Below, piece by piece: positions 51,567 to 61,039 of a DNA stretch of 64,000 bases. Under the pieces are notes generated by a model, which was not told the DNA's origin, did not search any database, and worked only from the letters and a program-made list of their open reading frames with translations. Each line of letters opens with the position of its first letter. Positions within the stretch are counted from its first letter, which is position 1. Source of the DNA: Eubacterium sp. (GTDB lineage: Bacteria > Bacillota > Clostridia > Lachnospirales > Lachnospiraceae); the NCBI GenBank assembly GCA_022764165.1, contig JALERM010000052.1, positions 62,001-126,000 on the forward strand. Direction: 5' to 3'. The position numbers and the translations under genes were made by a program.

Positions 51567-51591
51567 CGGACAGGGGACTGTCCCCTGTCCG
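51567..51591. repeat. GGACAGGGGA palindrome downstream of the AAA-ATPase gene
   Basis: CGGACAGGGGA pairs perfectly with TCCCCTGTCCG around CTG, 4 nt after the stop codon. It lacks a clear T run, so it is a weak terminator at best. Confidence 0.75.
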
Positions 51592-51601
51592 GAAATTTAA
51601 T

Positions 51602-51630
51602 TTGACAAAATCCATGTTTCTTACTACAAT
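51602..51630 (+). promoter_or_regulatory. Promoter of sbcDC
   Basis: Perfect TTGACA (51602-51607), 17-nt spacer, TACAAT (51625-51630). The start point near 51637 leaves a structured leader of about 105 nt. Confidence 0.75.
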
Positions 51631-51636
51631 AGTCTG

Positions 51637-51716
51637 GTGACAAGCTTATCATGATTTGTTTGTGGCAGGAGAGTAGACCCCGGCGGGCAGAGTACGCTCT
51701 GTTTCGCAGGGGTTTT
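51637..51716 (+). promoter_or_regulatory. Structured leader of sbcD with terminator-like hairpin
   Basis: In the leader, ACCCC (51677-51681) pairs with GGGGT (51709-51713), then GCG with CGC and CAGAG (51688-51692) with CTCTG (51697-51701), giving a bulged hairpin that ends in TTTT 27 nt before the sbcD ATG. This is the form of an attenuator. I recall that an RNA motif named sbcD was described upstream of sbcD genes in gut metagenomes, but I cannot check its consensus here. Confidence 0.5.
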
Positions 51717-51743
51717 CAATATATATAATTCGAGGATTTGTAT

Positions 51744-52922
51744 ATGAGATTTTTTCATTTATCCGACCTTCATATAGGCAAACAGTTCTACGGCTATTCT
51801 CTCCTGAAGGATCAGGAGTGGATTCTTCATCAGGTTCTGGAACTGGCGAAGGAGAGAAAGCCGGATGCGATTTTGATTTCAGGTGATATTTATGATAAGT
51901 CGGTGCCGGCGGCGGAGGCTGTTGCGGTGCTGGATCGTTTTTTGACAGAGCTGACGCAGCTGGAACCGCGGATTCCGGTGATGATGATCAGTGGTAATCA
52001 TGATTCTCCGGAACGTCTTTCATTTGCTTCCGGGATTCTGGAACATCAGCAGGTGTATCTGGCAGGGCTGCCGCCGGTGAGACCGGAGGAATTTATCAGG
52101 AAAGTGACACTGGAAGATGAATGGGGAAAGGTGGATTTCTGGCTTCTCCCTTATGTGAAGCCGGGATATGTGAAACAGTTATTTGCGGAAGAAGGAGCAG
52201 AAACCTGTCAGGATGCCGTGTGGAAGCTGTTGGAGCGGGAATCTGTGGATACCACCAGGCGAAATGTGATTCTGACCCACCAGTTTTATACGGCAGGCGG
52301 TGTAAACCCGAAGCAGAGTGAATCAGAGATTGTTGTGGTGGGTGGTCTGGATCAGGTGGATACCGGTTGTCTGGCTGGTTTTGAGTATGCGGCGCTTGGC
52401 CATATTCATCGCCCCCAGTCCATGGGACGGCCGTCTGTCCGCTACTGTGGAACGCCGCTGAAGTTTTCTGTCAGTGAGTGGAATCAGGAAAAGTCTCTGA
52501 CTGAAGTAGAACTGAAGGAAAAGGGAAGTCAGCCGGAAATTATCCTGCACCCTCTGCAGCCCCTTCATGATGTGAAGATTCTGCGGGGGAATCTGGAAGA
52601 GATTTTGCAGCAGGCGGAAGAGGTCAGGAAAACAGAGGGCTCTGTGGATGAGGATTATGTCAGTGTGACATTGACGGATGAGCAGGAGCCCTATCAGCCC
52701 AAGGAACGCCTAGAAGCGGTATTTCCCAATATTCTGGAAGTGCGCATGGACAATTCCAGAACCAGACAGGAGTGGCTGCCGGAAGAAGTGCAGCCTGCAG
52801 CAGATCCGGAGGAAATGTTTGCAGGTTTTTTCCTTCAGATGCAGGGAAGAGAAATGGATGAAGAAGAGCAGCAGATTTTGCGTGAGGTATTTTCACATGT
52901 CAGGGAGGGGCAGGATTTATGA
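51744..52922 (+). CDS. sbcD: Exonuclease SbcD (Mre11-type nuclease subunit)
   Basis: A 392-residue calcineurin-like phosphoesterase that, with SbcC, cuts DNA hairpins and processes double-strand ends. Metal motifs: HLSDLHIGKQF, SGDIYDKSVP, ISGNHDSPERL, ILTHQFY and ALGHIHRPQ. The C-terminal capping domain follows. ATG at 51744 has GAGG 8 nt upstream; an in-frame TTG lies 6 nt earlier. The stop overlaps sbcC by 4 nt. Confidence 0.96.
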   Translation: MRFFHLSDLHIGKQFYGYSLLKDQEWILHQVLELAKERKPDAILISGDIYDKSVPAAEAVAVLDRFLTELTQLEPRIPVMMISGNHDSPERLSFASGILEHQQVYLAGLPPVRPEEFIRKVTLEDEWGKVDFWLLPYVKPGYVKQLFAEEGAETCQDAVWKLLERESVDTTRRNVILTHQFYTAGGVNPKQSESEIVVVGGLDQVDTGCLAGFEYAALGHIHRPQSMGRPSVRYCGTPLKFSVSEWNQEKSLTEVELKEKGSQPEIILHPLQPLHDVKILRGNLEEILQQAEEVRKTEGSVDEDYVSVTLTDEQEPYQPKERLEAVFPNILEVRMDNSRTRQEWLPEEVQPAADPEEMFAGFFLQMQGREMDEEEQQILREVFSHVREGQDL

Positions 52923-55639
52923 GGCCCATATATTTGAAAATGTCTGCTTTTGGTTCTTATGCCAATGAGACAGAGATTGATTTTACCAATGTGGAACAGG
53001 GTGTGTTTTTGATCACCGGTGATACAGGTTCCGGAAAAACAACTATTTTTGATGCCATTACCTTTGCTCTATATGGGCAGACCAGCGGAGGAAAGCGGGA
53101 GGGCACCATGATGCGGAGCCAGTATGCGGATCTGTCCACAAGAACATTTGTGGAATTGTTGTTTGAGTGCAGGGGAGAACGTTATCGGGTCATCCGGAAT
53201 CCGGAGTATGAGAGAGAAAGCAAACGGAAGAAGAAAGACGGACAGCGTGCGGTGACAAAAGAGAAAGCCAGTGTGGAACTGTATCTTCCGGATGGGAGTC
53301 TTTATCCCGGGAACCGTCAGGAAATCAATGGGAAGCTGGTGGAAATCCTGGGGGTGGATGCCAGACAGTTTACACAGATTTCCATGATTGCCCAGGGAGA
53401 ATTTCTGAAGCTTCTGCATGCCCGGTCAGATGAGAGAAAAGAAATATTTTCCAGGATATTTGATACCAGGATTTTCCGGAGTGTCCAGGAAGAATTGAAA
53501 AACCGGACGAAGCAGCTGTACGGACAGTTGGAGGACAACCGAAAGGCCTGTCTGCGGGAAATCCAGCAGCTGGAGGCGGAGGAAGAGTGTCTGCCCGGTA
53601 TCCGGCAGCTGCTGGATCAGCTTCTGGATTCGTCTGCGAAGGAGCCTGATCTTGATCTGGAGGAGATCATCGGTGTTCAGATTCTTGAAGCAGATCGAAC
53701 AGAATATGAGCTCCTTCAGGAGCAGGATAAAAACGTCAGGAAAGAACTGGATACACAAAACCGGGTCTACAGTATTTCCAGAGAGTATGCAGAACGCTTT
53801 CGGGAACTGGATCGGATACGGGATGAGATAAAGAAGCTGGAAGCTCAGAAACAGCAGTGGGAAGTGCAGGAAGAAAAGATTGGCTGGGGACAAAAGAGCC
53901 TGGCAGTATTTCCTTTTGAGAAAGCCTGTAAAAAGGCGGCGGCAAACCGGGAAGAGACAGAGAAACGTCTGGAATACCTGACACAGTGGTTTGAAAGCCA
54001 CGGTCAGGATGTGCAGGAGAAACTGCTGCAGATGGAGGAATGGAAAAAGTTTCAGAAGCGTCTGGAAGAACAGGAAGTTCCGGTCCTTCACCGGCTGGAA
54101 CAATCGCTGGAACAGTACCGGGGACTGAAGACCAGGCTGAAAGAAATGGCATCGCTGGAGAAAAAATGGAAGACCGGGCAGGAAGCTTACCGGGAGGTAA
54201 ATGAAGCGTATCAGAAGCTTGCCCAGGAGTATGAGCAGACCTATCAGATGTATTTCCGGGAACAGGCGGGAATTATGGCGGCAGATCTGTCAGAAGGACA
54301 GCCCTGTCCGGTGTGTGGTTCTCTCCATCATCCGCAGAAGGCAGTATTGTCGGAACAGGCACCCACCAGACAGCAGGTGGAAGAACTGAAGAAGAGGAGA
54401 GAAGAAGCGGAACAGAACAGGGATCAGAAGCAGAAAGAGCTGATGGAACTGTCCGGAAAGATGGAAAAGGAGCTGGCGGTTGTCCGGGAGATGGAGCGGC
54501 AGCTTCTGGGACAGGAACAGGAAGACAGTTCTCCGGAGCAGATACGCATCCGCTGGGAAACCTGGGAAAAACAGGCACTGCAAAGACTGAAAAAAGGGAA
54601 AAAACAGGTAGCAGATACCCAGGCCGGGCTGGAAAAGAGTACGGCGGCATATCAGAAGGCAGTTCAGGAGGAAAGTATCCGAAAAGGTCAGCGTGATGAA
54701 AATGAGAAACTGCTGGAACAGCAGAAAAAGCAGGAAGCGCAGGAATACAAAAAATATCTGAAAGAAATCCGTACGCAGGGATTTGCAGATGAGGTGCATT
54801 ATCAAAGCTGCAGGATGGAACAGAAAGAAATTGAGAGGCTGCACAGTCAGCTGGAAAAATACCGAAAAAAATGTATGGAAGCGGAGCAGAAGAGAAAACT
54901 TCTGGAGCAGCAGCTGGACGGCAAAGAGCCGCCGGATATGAAAGCACTGGAAGAGAAACTGCAGGAACTGACGCAGCAGCTAAAAAATGTACAGAATCGT
55001 ATGCGGAAAGTTTACAGCAGAAGAGAGAAAAATAAAGATGCACACAGAAAGCTGCAGCTTCTGAAAACAGAACGGACGGAACTCAGAAATAGATATGAAA
55101 AAGTTGGAAATATCAGCCGCACCGCCAACGGGAATCTGACAGGTTCTGTAAAAATGGATTTTGAATCTTATATGCAGCGGCAGTATTTTGAACAGATGAT
55201 ACAGTGTGCCAACCACCATTTGCAGAAAATGGCATCCGGTCAGTTTCTGCTGCGGTGCCGCAGTCTGGACAAATTGTCCACTCAGGCAAGCGCAGGGCTG
55301 GATCTGGACGTGTACAGTCTGGTGACAGGTAAGGTAAGAGATGTAAAAACCCTGTCCGGGGGCGAGTCTTTTATGGCGGCGCTGGCACTGGCCCTGGGGA
55401 TGACGGATGTCATTACCAGAACAACCGGAGCCGTTCGTATGGATACACTGTTTATTGACGAGGGATTTGGCTCCCTGGATGAAAATTCCAGAGAACAGGC
55501 AATCCGCATTTTGCAGGGCCTGGCCTGCACCAGCCGTATGGTGGGGATCATTTCTCACGTGACGGAACTGAAGGATCAGATTCAGCAGCAGCTGATGGTA
55601 ACGAAAGGCAAGCAGGGAAGTCAGGCAGTCTGGAGGTAA
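52919..55639 (+). CDS. sbcC: Exonuclease SbcC (Rad50-type ATPase subunit)
   Basis: A 906-residue SMC-like ATPase. Walker A GDTGSGKTTIFDAI is near residue 39. Two long coiled coils enclose the zinc hook CPVC at about 463-466. The C-terminal ATPase half has KTLSGGESFMAALALALGM and the Walker B/D-loop DTLFIDEGFGSLDE. It moves along DNA and opens ends for SbcD. ATGA overlap with sbcD shows coupling. Confidence 0.96.
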   Translation: MRPIYLKMSAFGSYANETEIDFTNVEQGVFLITGDTGSGKTTIFDAITFALYGQTSGGKREGTMMRSQYADLSTRTFVELLFECRGERYRVIRNPEYERESKRKKKDGQRAVTKEKASVELYLPDGSLYPGNRQEINGKLVEILGVDARQFTQISMIAQGEFLKLLHARSDERKEIFSRIFDTRIFRSVQEELKNRTKQLYGQLEDNRKACLREIQQLEAEEECLPGIRQLLDQLLDSSAKEPDLDLEEIIGVQILEADRTEYELLQEQDKNVRKELDTQNRVYSISREYAERFRELDRIRDEIKKLEAQKQQWEVQEEKIGWGQKSLAVFPFEKACKKAAANREETEKRLEYLTQWFESHGQDVQEKLLQMEEWKKFQKRLEEQEVPVLHRLEQSLEQYRGLKTRLKEMASLEKKWKTGQEAYREVNEAYQKLAQEYEQTYQMYFREQAGIMAADLSEGQPCPVCGSLHHPQKAVLSEQAPTRQQVEELKKRREEAEQNRDQKQKELMELSGKMEKELAVVREMERQLLGQEQEDSSPEQIRIRWETWEKQALQRLKKGKKQVADTQAGLEKSTAAYQKAVQEESIRKGQRDENEKLLEQQKKQEAQEYKKYLKEIRTQGFADEVHYQSCRMEQKEIERLHSQLEKYRKKCMEAEQKRKLLEQQLDGKEPPDMKALEEKLQELTQQLKNVQNRMRKVYSRREKNKDAHRKLQLLKTERTELRNRYEKVGNISRTANGNLTGSVKMDFESYMQRQYFEQMIQCANHHLQKMASGQFLLRCRSLDKLSTQASAGLDLDVYSLVTGKVRDVKTLSGGESFMAALALALGMTDVITRTTGAVRMDTLFIDEGFGSLDENSREQAIRILQGLACTSRMVGIISHVTELKDQIQQQLMVTKGKQGSQAVWR

Positions 55640-55641
55640 AT

Positions 55642-56799
55642 ATGGAATTAAATAAAGAAAATATGAAAAAAATTATGTTGTTGATTGTGTTTACGGTGTT
55701 AGTACTGGCATGTGCAATAAATTATAAGACCGTGTTCCAGTATATCGCTGTTTTCTTTGGAATTATCTTTCCCTTTGTACTGGGCGGGATTATTGCGTTT
55801 ATTATCAATATTCCCATGCGGTCTCTGGAAAAAAATCTCTTCGGAAGAATTCCATGGAAGAAAAAAGAAAAACGAAAAGGGCTCATTCGGGGACTCAGTA
55901 TGGTGACCGCCATGGCATTGATCGTTGCCGTTGTTGTACTGGTATTTTTTGTGGTTGTGCCGCAGCTGGGTGATACCGTTATGGAAGTAAGCAACAATAT
56001 TGTACAGTTCTGGCCTAAGGTACAGGAATGGGCAATGAAAATTTTCTCAGATAATCCGGAAATTATGGAATGGGTGAATTCCATAGAAATTGATTGGGAA
56101 AGTCTGCTCAAACAGGCAATCAGTTTCCTGCAGACGGGTGCAGGCACCATTCTCGGATCCACGTTCAATGTGGCAAAAGTTATCGTGAACTTTGCAACTA
56201 ATTTTGCAGTGGCATTTGTATTTGCTATTTACGTACTGCTTCAGAAAGAAAAACTGCAGGTTCAGATTCGGAAGGTGATGTATGCATTTTTGCCGGAACG
56301 TGTGGTGGAATCCACTTTGGATGTGTGCCGCCTGGCAAACAAGACATTTTCCAACTTCCTGACCGGTCAGTGTCTGGAAGCGGTGATTCTGGGATGTATG
56401 TTTGTGATTGCGATGAGCATTTTCCGTTTCCCGTATGCACTTTTAATTGGTGTTTTAATTGCATTTACGGCGCTGATTCCTATTTTTGGTGCATTTATCG
56501 GATGTGCAGTGGGAACATTTTTGATTCTGATTGAAAACCCGATGCAGGCACTGGGATTTATTATTCTGTTTTTGGTGCTGCAGCAGATCGAGGGAAATCT
56601 GATTTACCCCCATGTGGTGGGGAACTCTGTGGGACTTCCGTCTATCTGGGTGCTGGTAGCCGTAACACTGGGTGCCAGCCTGATGGGAGTTGCCGGTATG
56701 TTGATATTCATTCCTCTGCTATCAGTGATTTACACACTGTTTCGGAGGCATGTATATAAAAGACTTAAAAAAAGAAAGGTGTTAGAAAAATGTGAGTAA
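55642..56799 (+). CDS. AI-2E family transporter (PerM-like)
   Basis: A 385-residue membrane protein of the AI-2E exporter superfamily. Spans lie near 9-30, 31-52, 83-107, 170-195, then a block of spans from 240 to 365 containing VILGCMFVIAMSIFRFPYALLIGVLIAFTALIPIFGAFIG and the family segment EGNLIYPHVVGNSVGLP. Substrates differ in the family and cannot be told here. It starts 2 nt after sbcC, so it is probably on the same transcript. Confidence 0.85.
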   Translation: MELNKENMKKIMLLIVFTVLVLACAINYKTVFQYIAVFFGIIFPFVLGGIIAFIINIPMRSLEKNLFGRIPWKKKEKRKGLIRGLSMVTAMALIVAVVVLVFFVVVPQLGDTVMEVSNNIVQFWPKVQEWAMKIFSDNPEIMEWVNSIEIDWESLLKQAISFLQTGAGTILGSTFNVAKVIVNFATNFAVAFVFAIYVLLQKEKLQVQIRKVMYAFLPERVVESTLDVCRLANKTFSNFLTGQCLEAVILGCMFVIAMSIFRFPYALLIGVLIAFTALIPIFGAFIGCAVGTFLILIENPMQALGFIILFLVLQQIEGNLIYPHVVGNSVGLPSIWVLVAVTLGASLMGVAGMLIFIPLLSVIYTLFRRHVYKRLKKRKVLEKCE

Positions 56800-56848
56800 G
56801 TCGTGGCGATTCATCACCGCCATGCATACAGAAAGGGAGAGACATAAG

Positions 56849-58222
56849 ATGATGAAGTATGGAGAAACAGAGAAAAAGAATGTAAAAACACTGGCAGATA
56901 TGTACAAAGAATTTCTGGATGCCGGAAAAACAGAACGGGAGTGTGCAGCCAATATCAGCCGTATTGCCCGGGAACATGGATACCGTGATCTGGAGGAAAT
57001 TTTGGAAAACGGGGAATCACTGAAAGCCGGCGATAAGGTATATGCAGTTAATATGAACAAGGCAGTTCTTATGATGGAAATCGGAACAGACCCGATGGAA
57101 AAGGGAATGCTGCTTGTTGGTTCTCATATTGATTCCCCGCGGCTGGATATCAAGCAGAAACCGTTATACGAAAACAGCGGAATGGCATATCTGGATACGC
57201 ATTATTATGGCGGCATCAAAAAATATCAGTGGGTGGCATCGCCTCTGGCTCTTCACGGAACAGTAGTGAAAAAAGATGGAACAGTAATTGAGGTATCTAT
57301 CGGAGAAAACCCTGAAGATCCGGTAATCGGTGTGACCGATATTCTGGTACATCTCTCTGCAAAACAGATGGAAAAACCGGGCAGTACCGTGATTGAAGGT
57401 GAGGCCCTGGATCTTCTGGTGGGAAGTACACCGGCAGAAAGTGAAGATGAAGAAAAGAAAGAAAATGCAGTAAAAGAATACATAAATCAGCTGCTGAAAG
57501 AAAAATATAATATCGAAGAAGAGGATTTTGTGTCTGCGGAACTGGAAGCGGTACCTGCCGGAAAAGCAAGAGATTTCGGACTGGATGCCAGCATGATCAT
57601 GGCTTACGGACAGGATGACAGAATCTGTGCCTTCTGTTCTCTGATGGGATTTTTGTACAGCGAACAGACTTCAAAAACAAAAGTCTGCCTGTTCGTTGAT
57701 AAAGAAGAGATTGGAAGTGTGGGTGCTACCGGTATGCATTCTCATTTCCTGGAAAATACAGCTGCCGAGGTTATGAATGCACTGGGACAGTATTCGGAAC
57801 TGAAACTTCGCCGTGCTCTGAAAAATTCCAAAATGCTGTCAGCAGATGTAAGTGCAGGTTATGATCCTCTGTACAGCGAAGCTTTTGAGAAAAATAATTC
57901 CAGTTTCCTCGGAAAAGGACCGACGATCAACAAATACACCGGTTCCCGCGGAAAGAGCGGTTCCAATGATGCCAGTGCAGAATATCTCGGCAAACTCAGA
58001 GGAATATTTGACAGCCGCAATGTGGTATACCAGACCGCAGAACTTGGTAAAATAGATGTGGGCGGTGGCGGAACGATTGCTTATATACCGGCTGCTTACG
58101 GCATGGATGTGGTAGACCTGGGAATCCCGGTGCTTAACATGCATGCCCAGTATGAGATTTGTTCAAAAGTGGACGTATATGAAGCAAGCCGCTGCTACAA
58201 AGCATTTTACGACTTGATGTGA
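56849..58222 (+). CDS. M18 family aminopeptidase
   Basis: A 457-residue zinc aminopeptidase of the aspartyl aminopeptidase family. Metal and catalytic segments are VGSHIDSPRLDIKQKPLYE, LDTHYYGGIKKYQWVASPLALHG, FVDKEEIGSVGATGMHS and DVSAGYDPLY, with GIPVLNMHAQYEI near the end. It is soluble and cytoplasmic. ATG at 56849 is 9 nt after GGGAG; a GTG start at 56792 would add 19 residues and overlap the transporter gene. Confidence 0.93.
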   Translation: MMKYGETEKKNVKTLADMYKEFLDAGKTERECAANISRIAREHGYRDLEEILENGESLKAGDKVYAVNMNKAVLMMEIGTDPMEKGMLLVGSHIDSPRLDIKQKPLYENSGMAYLDTHYYGGIKKYQWVASPLALHGTVVKKDGTVIEVSIGENPEDPVIGVTDILVHLSAKQMEKPGSTVIEGEALDLLVGSTPAESEDEEKKENAVKEYINQLLKEKYNIEEEDFVSAELEAVPAGKARDFGLDASMIMAYGQDDRICAFCSLMGFLYSEQTSKTKVCLFVDKEEIGSVGATGMHSHFLENTAAEVMNALGQYSELKLRRALKNSKMLSADVSAGYDPLYSEAFEKNNSSFLGKGPTINKYTGSRGKSGSNDASAEYLGKLRGIFDSRNVVYQTAELGKIDVGGGGTIAYIPAAYGMDVVDLGIPVLNMHAQYEICSKVDVYEASRCYKAFYDLM

Positions 58223-58333
58223 CGAGCTTTTTAGAATTTGAGGAGCAGGAAGTGTGCCTCGCAGTAAGTACGGCGAGGTGTACTTGAATCAGGAGACAGA
58301 TAAATATAAAGAATGAGAGACAGGGGAAGTGGA

Positions 58334-60349
58334 ATGGAGAAGAAAGATTATCTGGAATTTGTTCTGGAAAAACTGCAGGACCGGATTCGCAGAATTGACA
58401 GTTCGATTCTCGAAGGTGAAAAAGAAATTGAAGGCATGCATGAGTATTACTGGGAAAATTATACGGAGATGGATCAGTACGGTTATGAGAATTTCGATAA
58501 TCAGCAGGCACTCCTGACACAGATCAATACCAACCAGGCGCAGATGAAGATGAGGCGAAGACTGCTGAAAATGCTGGATTCCCCCTATTTTGCCCGTGTG
58601 GATTTTTGTTATGAGGATGAAGAAGAAGCCGAGATTTTTTATATCGGTATCGGCAATTTTGCGGAAAATGCCGGAGGTGTCCCGCTGGTTTATGACTGGC
58701 GGGCCCCGGTCAGCGGGCTGTTTTATGATTTTGACAAAGGGGATGCCTTTTACGAGGCCCCCGGCGGCAGGATGGAGGGTGAAATCACAGCCAAGTGGCA
58801 GTATAAGATCCGCCAGGGTAAGATGATTTACGCCTTTGAGAGCGATATCAAAATCGATGATGAAATCCTGAAGGCGGAGCTTGGCGGCAATGGCGATGTA
58901 CAGCTGAAAAATATTATCCGCACCATTCAGAAAGAACAAAATGCCATCATTCGAAACACCAGTGACCGGATTCTGGTGATTCAGGGTGCGGCGGGAAGCG
59001 GGAAAACCTCTGTGGCCCTTCACAGGATTGCCTATCTTCTGTATCATGACAGAAAAAATCTGAAATCATCCAACATCCTGATTTTGTCACCCAACGGAAT
59101 TTTCTCTGATTATATTTCCCACATTCTTCCGGAACTGGGAGAAGAAAATATCCAGGAAATGAGTTTTGATTTCTTTGCTTACCGGCAGCTTCGTGATACG
59201 GTGGCGGACTGTGAGGAAAAGTATGATCTGATCGAGCAGAACATGCGGGATTCCGGATGTGTGGATGCTTACCATCAGAAACAGTCAGGAGAATTTGTCA
59301 GCCAGATGGAAGGGTATCTTCTAATGCTGGAAGATGAACTGATGCAGTTTCAGGATGTGGATTTCCGCGGATATCGAATCAAATCTTCACAGGTTATTGA
59401 CTTGTTTTATCATAAGTTTCTCGATATCCCCTTACTGTCCCGTATGGAGGCGGTGATGGAATATCTCATCGATGAATACGAGACGCTGGCAGGAAAAGAC
59501 CTGGAGGAAGAAGAAAAACTGTATTTCCAGGAAAAATTCCTGCGCATGTACGAAACCAGAGATCTTTATGTAATCTATAACAGATTTCTGGAAAGCTGCG
59601 GATACCACACCCTTCCCGATGTACCTTATGAAAAAAGGATGCTGAAATATGAAGATGTCTATCCCATGCTTTACATGAAGTATCGCCTGTCACGGCCTGA
59701 ACAGCGGAATAACATCAAGCATCTGGTCATAGATGAAATGCAGGATTACAGCCGGATGCAATATGAAATCCTGATGCAGTTGTTTCCCTGCCGGATGACG
59801 ATTCTTGGTGATAAGGCGCAGACCATGGATGAAAAGCAACAGGATGTGACCCGTTTCCTTCCCCGGCTCATGCGTCATGGCTGCCGTGTGATCGAAATGA
59901 ACAAAAGCTACCGCAATACCGTGGAAATCGCCCGCTATGCGGCAGAACTGGCAGGCATCAAAGACCTGGATCTCTTTGAACGGCACGGCAAACCGGTGAC
60001 AGAAGAAACTTTTGATGATCTGACTGAAGCGGTGGAACAGATTACAAAAGCAGTCCGGCTGGGGACTGAGGCCTTTGAGACTGCTGCTGTACTCGCTATG
60101 ACCGAGGAAGAAGCATGGGAAATCTATCATCTTCTGGAAACAAAGATGCCCGTAAACTACGTGGACCGAAACAGCAGTAACTTCCGCAAAGGTCTTACCG
60201 TCACCACTTTCTACCTGGCCAAAGGACTGGAATTCGATCAGGTCTTTACCATATATGGAAAACAAAAAGAAAATGCACTCATAAGGCAGGCAAAATACAT
60301 TTGCGCCACACGGGCACTGCATGAATTGTATATGTATCAATTGCAATAG
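58334..60349 (+). CDS. HelD/UvrD-type superfamily 1 helicase
   Basis: A 671-residue SF1 ATPase resembling HelD, which frees stalled RNA polymerase from DNA. N-terminal coiled coil (about 1-90) with a tyrosine-rich segment, then VYDWRAPVSGLFYDF, a HelD-family landmark. Walker A is QGAAGSGKTSVALHRIAYLLY (about 217). The DExxQ box is LVIDEMQDYSRMQYE, and helicase motifs near the end include LTVTTFYLAKGLEFDQV. ATG at 58334 follows GGGGAAG; ATG at 58313 has no near SD. Confidence 0.9.
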   Translation: MEKKDYLEFVLEKLQDRIRRIDSSILEGEKEIEGMHEYYWENYTEMDQYGYENFDNQQALLTQINTNQAQMKMRRRLLKMLDSPYFARVDFCYEDEEEAEIFYIGIGNFAENAGGVPLVYDWRAPVSGLFYDFDKGDAFYEAPGGRMEGEITAKWQYKIRQGKMIYAFESDIKIDDEILKAELGGNGDVQLKNIIRTIQKEQNAIIRNTSDRILVIQGAAGSGKTSVALHRIAYLLYHDRKNLKSSNILILSPNGIFSDYISHILPELGEENIQEMSFDFFAYRQLRDTVADCEEKYDLIEQNMRDSGCVDAYHQKQSGEFVSQMEGYLLMLEDELMQFQDVDFRGYRIKSSQVIDLFYHKFLDIPLLSRMEAVMEYLIDEYETLAGKDLEEEEKLYFQEKFLRMYETRDLYVIYNRFLESCGYHTLPDVPYEKRMLKYEDVYPMLYMKYRLSRPEQRNNIKHLVIDEMQDYSRMQYEILMQLFPCRMTILGDKAQTMDEKQQDVTRFLPRLMRHGCRVIEMNKSYRNTVEIARYAAELAGIKDLDLFERHGKPVTEETFDDLTEAVEQITKAVRLGTEAFETAAVLAMTEEEAWEIYHLLETKMPVNYVDRNSSNFRKGLTVTTFYLAKGLEFDQVFTIYGKQKENALIRQAKYICATRALHELYMYQLQ

Positions 60350-60388
60350 CTCCTTCTTCTTCCAAAATACAAAAGAGAGGTATATGGA

Positions 60389-60967
60389 ATGAATACGAAA
60401 AAAACTGATTTTGTTATCCGCATGGCCCGTCTCTCGGATGCGGAACAGCTTCTGGAAATTTATCGCCCCTATGTGGAAAATACAGCGATTTCCTTTGAAT
60501 ATGAAGTACCTTCCGTGGAGGAGTTCAGAGAAAGAATCCGGAATACAATGGAAATGTATCCCTACTATGTGGCAGTAGATGATGAACGTATTCTGGGCTA
60601 TGCCTACGTTTCACCTTTTAAAGCAAGAAAAGCGTATGACTGGGCGGTGGAGACGACTATTTATATACGTCAGGAATGCCGGGGAATGGGATGCGGAAAG
60701 GCATTGTATCTTGCTCTGGAAGAGATACTTCGCCGACAGAACATCATCAACATGAATGCCTGTATCGCCTATACAGACCACGAGGACGAACATCTGACCA
60801 ATAAGAGCATGGAATTTCATGAACACATGGGATATCGCCTGGTGGGAACTTTCCACAAATGCGGATACAAATTTGGAAAGTGGTATGATATGATCTGGAT
60901 GGAAAAAATAATACAGGAACATCCGGAGCACGCAGAACCAGTCATTCCTGTCGGGAAAATCATTTAG
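60389..60967 (+). CDS. GNAT N-acetyltransferase (phosphinothricin acetyltransferase-like)
   Basis: A 192-residue GNAT. It opens VIRMARLSDAEQLLEIYRPYVENTAISFEYEVPS, the form seen in Pat/Bar-like enzymes, with the acetyl-CoA loop QECRGMGCGKALYLALEEIL and the conserved C-terminal GYRLVGTFHKCGYKFGKWYDMIWMEK. The natural substrate is probably an amino-acid-like amine; the herbicide is unlikely. The gene ends at a two-way terminator facing the repressor gene. Confidence 0.88.
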   Translation: MNTKKTDFVIRMARLSDAEQLLEIYRPYVENTAISFEYEVPSVEEFRERIRNTMEMYPYYVAVDDERILGYAYVSPFKARKAYDWAVETTIYIRQECRGMGCGKALYLALEEILRRQNIINMNACIAYTDHEDEHLTNKSMEFHEHMGYRLVGTFHKCGYKFGKWYDMIWMEKIIQEHPEHAEPVIPVGKII

Positions 60968-60979
60968 TGAATTTGGAAA

Positions 60980-61015
60980 AGGGACGGAGAATCTCTGGAA
61001 GTTTCCGTCCCTCTT
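60980..61015. terminator. Bidirectional terminator between the GNAT and repressor genes
   Basis: AAGGGACGGA pairs with TCCGTCCCTCTT around a 15-nt loop. The arms end in T-rich bases on one strand and A-rich bases on the other, so it can serve both convergent genes. Confidence 0.75.
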
Positions 61016-61039
61016 CAAATCGATAAACAAAATTCGTAA

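Noticed and set aside
58250..58283. Hairpin before the HelD-like gene (GTGCCTCGC with GCGAGGTGTAC)
   Set aside because: No T run and no conserved context; too little to call a terminator or regulator.
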